From contig CAWGCC010000010.1 of assembly GCA_963820965.1 (NCBI GenBank), forward strand, positions 81,662-145,661: a DNA stretch of 64,000 nt. The letters are read 5' to 3'. The translations under genes were made by a program, and so were the position numbers. The DNA is from DATEDA01 sp963820965. Lineage in GTDB: Bacteria > Pseudomonadota > Gammaproteobacteria > Burkholderiales > SG8-39. Within the stretch, counting starts at the first letter, position 1. Each line of letters starts with the position of its first letter. Shown piece by piece: positions 59,883-64,000 of this stretch. The notes beneath the pieces were generated by a model that saw only the letters and a program-made list of their open reading frames with translations, had not been told where the DNA came from and made no database searches.

Positions 59883-62371
59883 CTACCGCTTCTCCCCGGC
59901 CCGCACCAGCTCCCGCACCTTGCGCGGCGTGAGCGGCAGCTCGTCGCAGCGCACGCCGTACTCGCCGAGCGCGTCCTCGATCGCGCCCGAGAGCGCGCCG
60001 GGCGCACCCATCCGTCCGCCTTCGCCGCCGCCCTTGATGCCGTACTCGGTGTACGGCGAGGGCGTCTCCACGTGCCCGACGCGGATCGCGGCCGGCATCT
60101 CGGCGAGCGTCGGGATCAGGTAGTCGGCGAACGTCCCGGTGACGAGCTGGCCGTTCTCGTCGTAGTGGAACTTCTCGTACAGCGTGGTGCCGATGCCCTG
60201 CGCCGTGCCGCCGCGGATGTGGCCCGCGAGCGTCATCGGGTTCACCACCGTTCCCGCGTCGTGGACCGCGACGTAGTCGAGGATCGCCACCTTGCCCGTC
60301 TTCGGGTCGACCTCGACGAGCGCCAGGTGGCACATGTGCCCCATGATCGGATAGAAGATCCCGAGGTGGCTGCGGTCGGCCGCCGGCATCGTGGTGAGCG
60401 GATGGTCGTACACGTAGCTCGCGTCGACCCCGCTCGCGAAGTCGTCGCCCGCCGGCAGGTTGAGGCGGAAGTAGTGGGCGAAGAGCGACACCTCGCCGAT
60501 CGACTTCTCCTTCCCGGGCACGCCTTTCACGCCGATCTTGCCGCCGCGGAACTCGAGGTCGCCCGCGTCGGCCTCCATCATGTGTCCGGCCACGCGCTGG
60601 AGCTTGTCCTTGACCCGCTTGGCCGCGCCCACGATCGCCCCGGCGATCATCACCGTGAAGCGGCTGCCGCCCGGGCCGGTGGAGTTGAAGCCGCTCTGGG
60701 TGTCCGCGTAGACGATGTTGACCTGCGACGGATCGACCTGGAACTGCTCGGCGACGATCTGCGTCGCCATCGTCTCCGGGCTGTTGCCCCAGAAGGGCGA
60801 GCCGAGCGTGACGTGGATCGAGCCGGTCGGGTCGATGCGGATCTGCGTCGACTCCGGCGAGCTCGTGAGCGTGAAGCCCGGGTTCTCGGTGCCGTTGAGC
60901 GACCAGAACTCGGTCGCGCTGAAGACGCTGCGCTCCTGGCAGGTCGCCACGCCGATGCCGACGCGAGCGGCCCTGGGCGCGCGCTTCGTCGCGGATCTTC
61001 TGCCACTTCGGCAGGTCGGCGATGCGCAGCGCCTCCTCGAGCACCGCCGGATAGTTCCCGCTGTCGTACACGTTGCCGCTGGGGATGACGTACGGGAACT
61101 GGTCAGGCTGAATCAGGTTCCTGCGGCGGAGCTCGATCGGGTCCATCTTCAGCTCGTCGGCCGCGGCGTCGGCCATGCGCTCGAGCATCCAGTTGGTCAC
61201 CTCCGAGCCGAAGCCGCGGTAGGCGCCCTGCTGGCACTTGTTGGTGAGCACCGCGATCAACTCCATCTGGACGCTGTTGATGCGGTACGGCCCGACGATC
61301 TGGCACAGCGAGTTGCCGTGCGTCCCGACGCCGAACTGGAAGTACGCCCCGTAGTCGTCGATCACCTGGAACCTGAGCGAGCGCATCGTCCCGTCGCGCT
61401 TCGAGCGCGAGCTCGCAGCGATAGAGGCGGTCCGAGCCGTGGTTGTCGCAGCTCGTGATGTTGTCGAGGCGATCCTCCATGTACTTGACCGGGCGCCCGG
61501 CCGCGCGGGCGAGCGTGCCCGCGAGCGTCATCACCTTGTGGGTGAAGATCTTCGAGCCGAAGCTGCCGCCGGTCACGCACGGGATCAGGTTGAGCTTCGA
61601 CGCCGGCACGCCGAGCGAGGCGCCGACCAGCCAGCCGACGTAGTTGAGGAACGAGCTGTTCGTGTGCATCGTGAACTTGCCGCTGCCCGGCTCGTAGGAC
61701 GCGATGCAGCCGACCGTCTCGAGCGGCTGCGCGCCCGAGCGGCCCCAGCGGAGCGTGCGCTTCACCACGAGGTCCGCCTTGGCGAAGTCGTCCTGCACGG
61801 GTCCGAACGTGAAGGTGCGGTGCTGCGCGATGTTGTTCGGGCCGCGCTCCGGATGCAGCACGGCGTCCCCGCTCGAGGTCATCGCGGCCTCGGGGTCCAC
61901 CACCACCGGCAGGTCCTCGTACTCGACCTCGATCAGGTCGCACGCGTCCTCGGCGACGTAGCGGTTCTCGGCGACCACCGCCGCCACCGCTTCGCCGACG
62001 TGGCGCACCCGATCGACCGCCAGGCAGTACTGCACCACCGGCGGGCTCGCGAACTGCGCCGTCGCGCCGGTCATCTCCTTCGCTTCCGCGCCGGTGAGGA
62101 CGAGGTACACGCCGGCGAGCGCCTTCGCCTTCGAGGTGTCGATGCGCTTGATGCGGGCGTGCGCCCGGTCGCTGCGCAGCACCGCGGCGTGCGCCATGCC
62201 CGGGACCGAGATGTCGTCGATGTACTGGCCGTGGCCGGTCAGCAGGCGCGGGTCCTCGACCCGCTTCATGTTCTGGCCGATGTACTTGTATCCCTCGCGC
62301 GGCGGCTCCTGCTGCCGGCTCGGCGGAATGTAGCCTTCGGCGGGAATGTGCTTCGGAAAGGTCGCGGTCAT
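59883..62371 (-). pseudogene. coxL: Molybdenum-hydroxylase large subunit (coxL/xanthine-dehydrogenase-like), two frameshifts
   Basis: Restored length is about 829 residues. Domain order is right: RVEDPRLLTGHGQYIDD, HAAVLRSDRAHARI, VRHVGEAVAAVVAENRYVAEDA, VTGGSFGSKIFTHK, AYRGFGSEVTNWMLER (about 384) and TPRKVRELVRAGEKR at the end. AYRGFG places it outside form I CO dehydrogenase (AYxCSFR) and form II (AYRGAGR); an aldehyde- or xanthine-oxidase-like substrate is likelier. Extra bases near 61402 and 60964 split it into three frames. It overlaps coxS as ATGA with GGAGGGAG upstream. Confidence 0.88.
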
Positions 62372-62850
62372 TTCGCTCCCTCCTGCATCAGTTCGGCGGC
62401 CCGCTGGACGGACTCGACGATGTTGTAGTAGCCGGTACAGCGGCACAGGTTCGAGGAGATCGCCTCCTCGATCTCGGCCTTCGTGGGCCGCGCGTTCCGC
62501 TCGAGCAGCTCGGTCGCCACCATCAGCATCCCGGGCGTGCAGAAGCCGCATTGCAGGCCGTGCTTCTCCCAGAAGGCCTGTTGCAGCGCGCTCAGCTTGC
62601 CGCCCTGCGCGAGCCCGTCGGCGGTGCGCACCTCGCAGCCGTCCGCCTGCACGGCGAAGCTCAGGCAGGAGCGGACGGCCTGGCCGTCGACCAGCACCGT
62701 GCAAACACCGCAGACGCCGTGCTCGCAGCCGACGTGGGTGGCCTTGAGGTCGAGATCCTCGCGCAGGAAATCCGCGAGCAGCCGGCGCGGCTCCACCGCG
62801 CGCTCGAGCCGCGTGCCGTTCACTTTCAGACTGATGGGAATCAGGGCCAT
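62368..62850 (-). CDS. coxS: Molybdenum-hydroxylase [2Fe-2S] small subunit
   Basis: A 160-residue iron-sulfur subunit. The plant-type ferredoxin cluster cysteines are in HVGCEHGVCGVCTVLVDG with the later RSCLSF, and the second, helical cluster domain is LQCGFCTPGM and NLCRCTGYYNIV. It passes electrons from molybdenum to FAD. It lies 10 bases after coxM, with GGAG before its ATG, and overlaps coxL. Confidence 0.95.
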   Translation of the reverse strand: MALIPISLKVNGTRLERAVEPRRLLADFLREDLDLKATHVGCEHGVCGVCTVLVDGQAVRSCLSFAVQADGCEVRTADGLAQGGKLSALQQAFWEKHGLQCGFCTPGMLMVATELLERNARPTKAEIEEAISSNLCRCTGYYNIVESVQRAAELMQEGAK

Positions 62851-62860
62851 GGCGGTCTCC

Positions 62861-63731
62861 TCAACGTGCGCGCTCGCGCGCTGCGGCCAGGGCGCGGGCG
62901 GTCAGCGTTTCGACCAGCTCGCGCTTGTACACGGGGTCGGCGTGATAGGAGTCGGTCGGTCGCACGACCTCGGCTGCCATGCTGGCGGCGGCCGCGATCG
63001 CGGCGTCGTCGAGCGTCGTGCCGACGAGCTGCTTCTCCACCGCGGGAAGACGCACGCCGGGCCGTTCCATGCCCGCCACCGCGACGCTCGCCTGCGTGCA
63101 CTTTCCGCCCGCGACGCGTGACGAGGGCGGCGACGCCCGCCATCGCGAAATCGCCCTTGCGATTGGCGGCCTCCTGCCACGCCGCGCCCTGACCGGGCTT
63201 GGCGGCCGGGATCCGGATCTCGGTGACCATCTCGCCTTCGGCGAGCGCGGTCGTGAGGGCGCCGGTGAAGAATTCCGTCGCCGGGATCGTCCGGGCGCCC
63301 TTGGCGCTCCGCACGCCGATCTTGGCGTCGCACGCGGCGAGGACGGCGGGCATCTCGGAGGCCGGGTCCGCGTGACTGATGTTGCCGCCCAGCGTGCCGC
63401 GGTTGCGGATCGGGCCGTGCGCCACGCAAGCGTAGGCTTCCACCATGAGCGGACAGTGCTTCGCGACGAGCTCGGAGGCGAGCAGCGCGGCGTGCCGCGC
63501 GAGCGCGCCGATGACGAGCTCGCCGCCGTCGACCCGGATGTCGGCGAGGCCGGGGACGCGGTTGATGTCGATGAGGACCGCCGGCTTCACGAGCCTCAGG
63601 TTCATCATCGGCACCAGGCTCTGTCCGCCGGCAAGAATCTTGCCGGCCGACGCGTGGCGCGCGAGCGCCTCGAGCGCCTCGGGGAGCGAACCCGGCCGGA
63701 CGTACTCGAACGGTGCTGGTTTCACATGCAT
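62861..63731 (-). pseudogene. coxM: Molybdenum-hydroxylase FAD-binding medium subunit, frameshifted
   Basis: The first 220 or so residues (FEYVRPGSLPEALEALARHA, AGGQSLVPMMNLR, RNRGTLGGNISHADPASEMPAVL) are a normal FAD-binding subunit. An extra base near 63113 shifts the frame, and the end (KCTQASVAVAGMERPGVRL, DSYHADPVYKRELVETLTARAL) follows in the next frame. ATG 63731 directly touches AAAGGAG, too close; the GTG two codons on (63725) has ideal spacing of 6 and may be the true start. It is first in the coxMSL operon. Confidence 0.85.
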
Positions 63732-64000
63732 CTCCTTTGGGGTCGGAAGTCCATCCTCGGGAAGCGGTCGCGGTCGGTTGGCGGCGCCGCGCCGGAGGGC
63801 GTGCTCGTTCGTGTCCCGGGGGATGGAGTGCGGGCTCGGAGAACCCAAGTCTTAGAGTAGCTCGCGCGCGGACGTGTTCAAGAAGAATTGCGGTGGCCGC
63901 CGCCGGATCGGACGGCCCGATGCGGGTTCGTCTGCCGCAGTGCGGCACCGCTACCGGCCTGGCCGGGCGATCGGGGATAGGACGTCGTGGCCGCGCGACG
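63732..64000. other. Region upstream of coxM, no gene recognised
   Basis: 269 bases to the window end with no convincing coding frame. It should contain the operon promoter; TTGAAC near 63875 on the minus strand is a possible -35 but no good -10 is seen at 16-18 bases. Confidence 0.3.

Noticed and set aside
59883..62371. Programmed frameshifting in coxL
   Set aside because: No slippery heptamer or downstream structure at 61402 or 60964, and the family is read in one frame.
1..64000. CRISPR array, rRNA, tRNA, IS element or prophage
   Set aside because: No regularly spaced repeats, no tRNA-like cloverleaf, no transposase or phage structural motif was seen on either strand by reading; short degenerate elements could still be missed.

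Overview
The window is a stretch of GC-rich chromosome from what looks like an environmental Gram-negative bacterium, most likely a betaproteobacterium (Burkholderiales-like). The clues are a relic of a Bug/TctC solute-binding protein, several small lipoproteins of families common there (DUF2242, DUF3313, DUF3455, SIMPL), a giant NAD-glutamate dehydrogenase, two IlvB-like ThDP enzymes and a 5'-3' exonuclease of PolA type. I see no rRNA, tRNA, CRISPR array, transposase or phage gene.

Region 1 (1-42.9 kb) is mainly metabolic. It runs from a broken Rieske gene, a cold-shock gene and a TauD/LysR relic junction into a ThDP enzyme plus aldehyde dehydrogenase, a large unrecognised membrane protein, a Phd/PIN toxin-antitoxin (TA) pair, metY, a zinc alcohol dehydrogenase and a gamma-glutamyltransferase. 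Next come an Rid-type protein with a histone-H1-like tail, a second ThDP enzyme divergent from an amidase, a BrnT/BrnA pair with a frameshifted toxin, a GST, two MFS transporters (one fused to an alpha/beta hydrolase), the 1607-residue NAD-GDH, a Nudix hydrolase, a double-CDGSH protein, a metallophosphatase and many small stress or housekeeping proteins.

Region 2 (about 43-62 kb) is accessory. It holds six recognisable TA or nucleotidyltransferase/HEPN pairs (RHH/PIN, DUF1778/GNAT, VapBC, MntA/HepT, HTH-MNT/HEPN, DUF433/DUF5615), a Uma2 nuclease, a secreted sphingomyelinase-like phosphodiesterase, an indoleacetamide-hydrolase-like amidase and hypothetical proteins. Interspersed are at least six partial copies of the 3' part of one gene, the molybdenum-hydroxylase large subunit (coxL-like). 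All lie in the orientation of the full copy, and most carry the same terminator hairpin. In three places the coxL tail sits directly behind a TA gene. A comparable scar of the mntA leader plus amidase 3' end lies 18 kb away at 37.1 kb. This repeated tail/terminator plus TA-cassette layout is the most unusual thing in the window.

Region 3 (59.9-63.7 kb) is a coxMSL-like operon for a molybdenum/FAD/2Fe-2S hydroxylase. The large subunit carries AYRGFG, so it is not form I CO dehydrogenase. coxL and coxM contain single-base frameshifts. At least seven genes across the window show an apparent +1 base, so either gene decay is widespread or the assembly has residual insertion errors. Raw-read checking matters for every 'pseudogene' call here.
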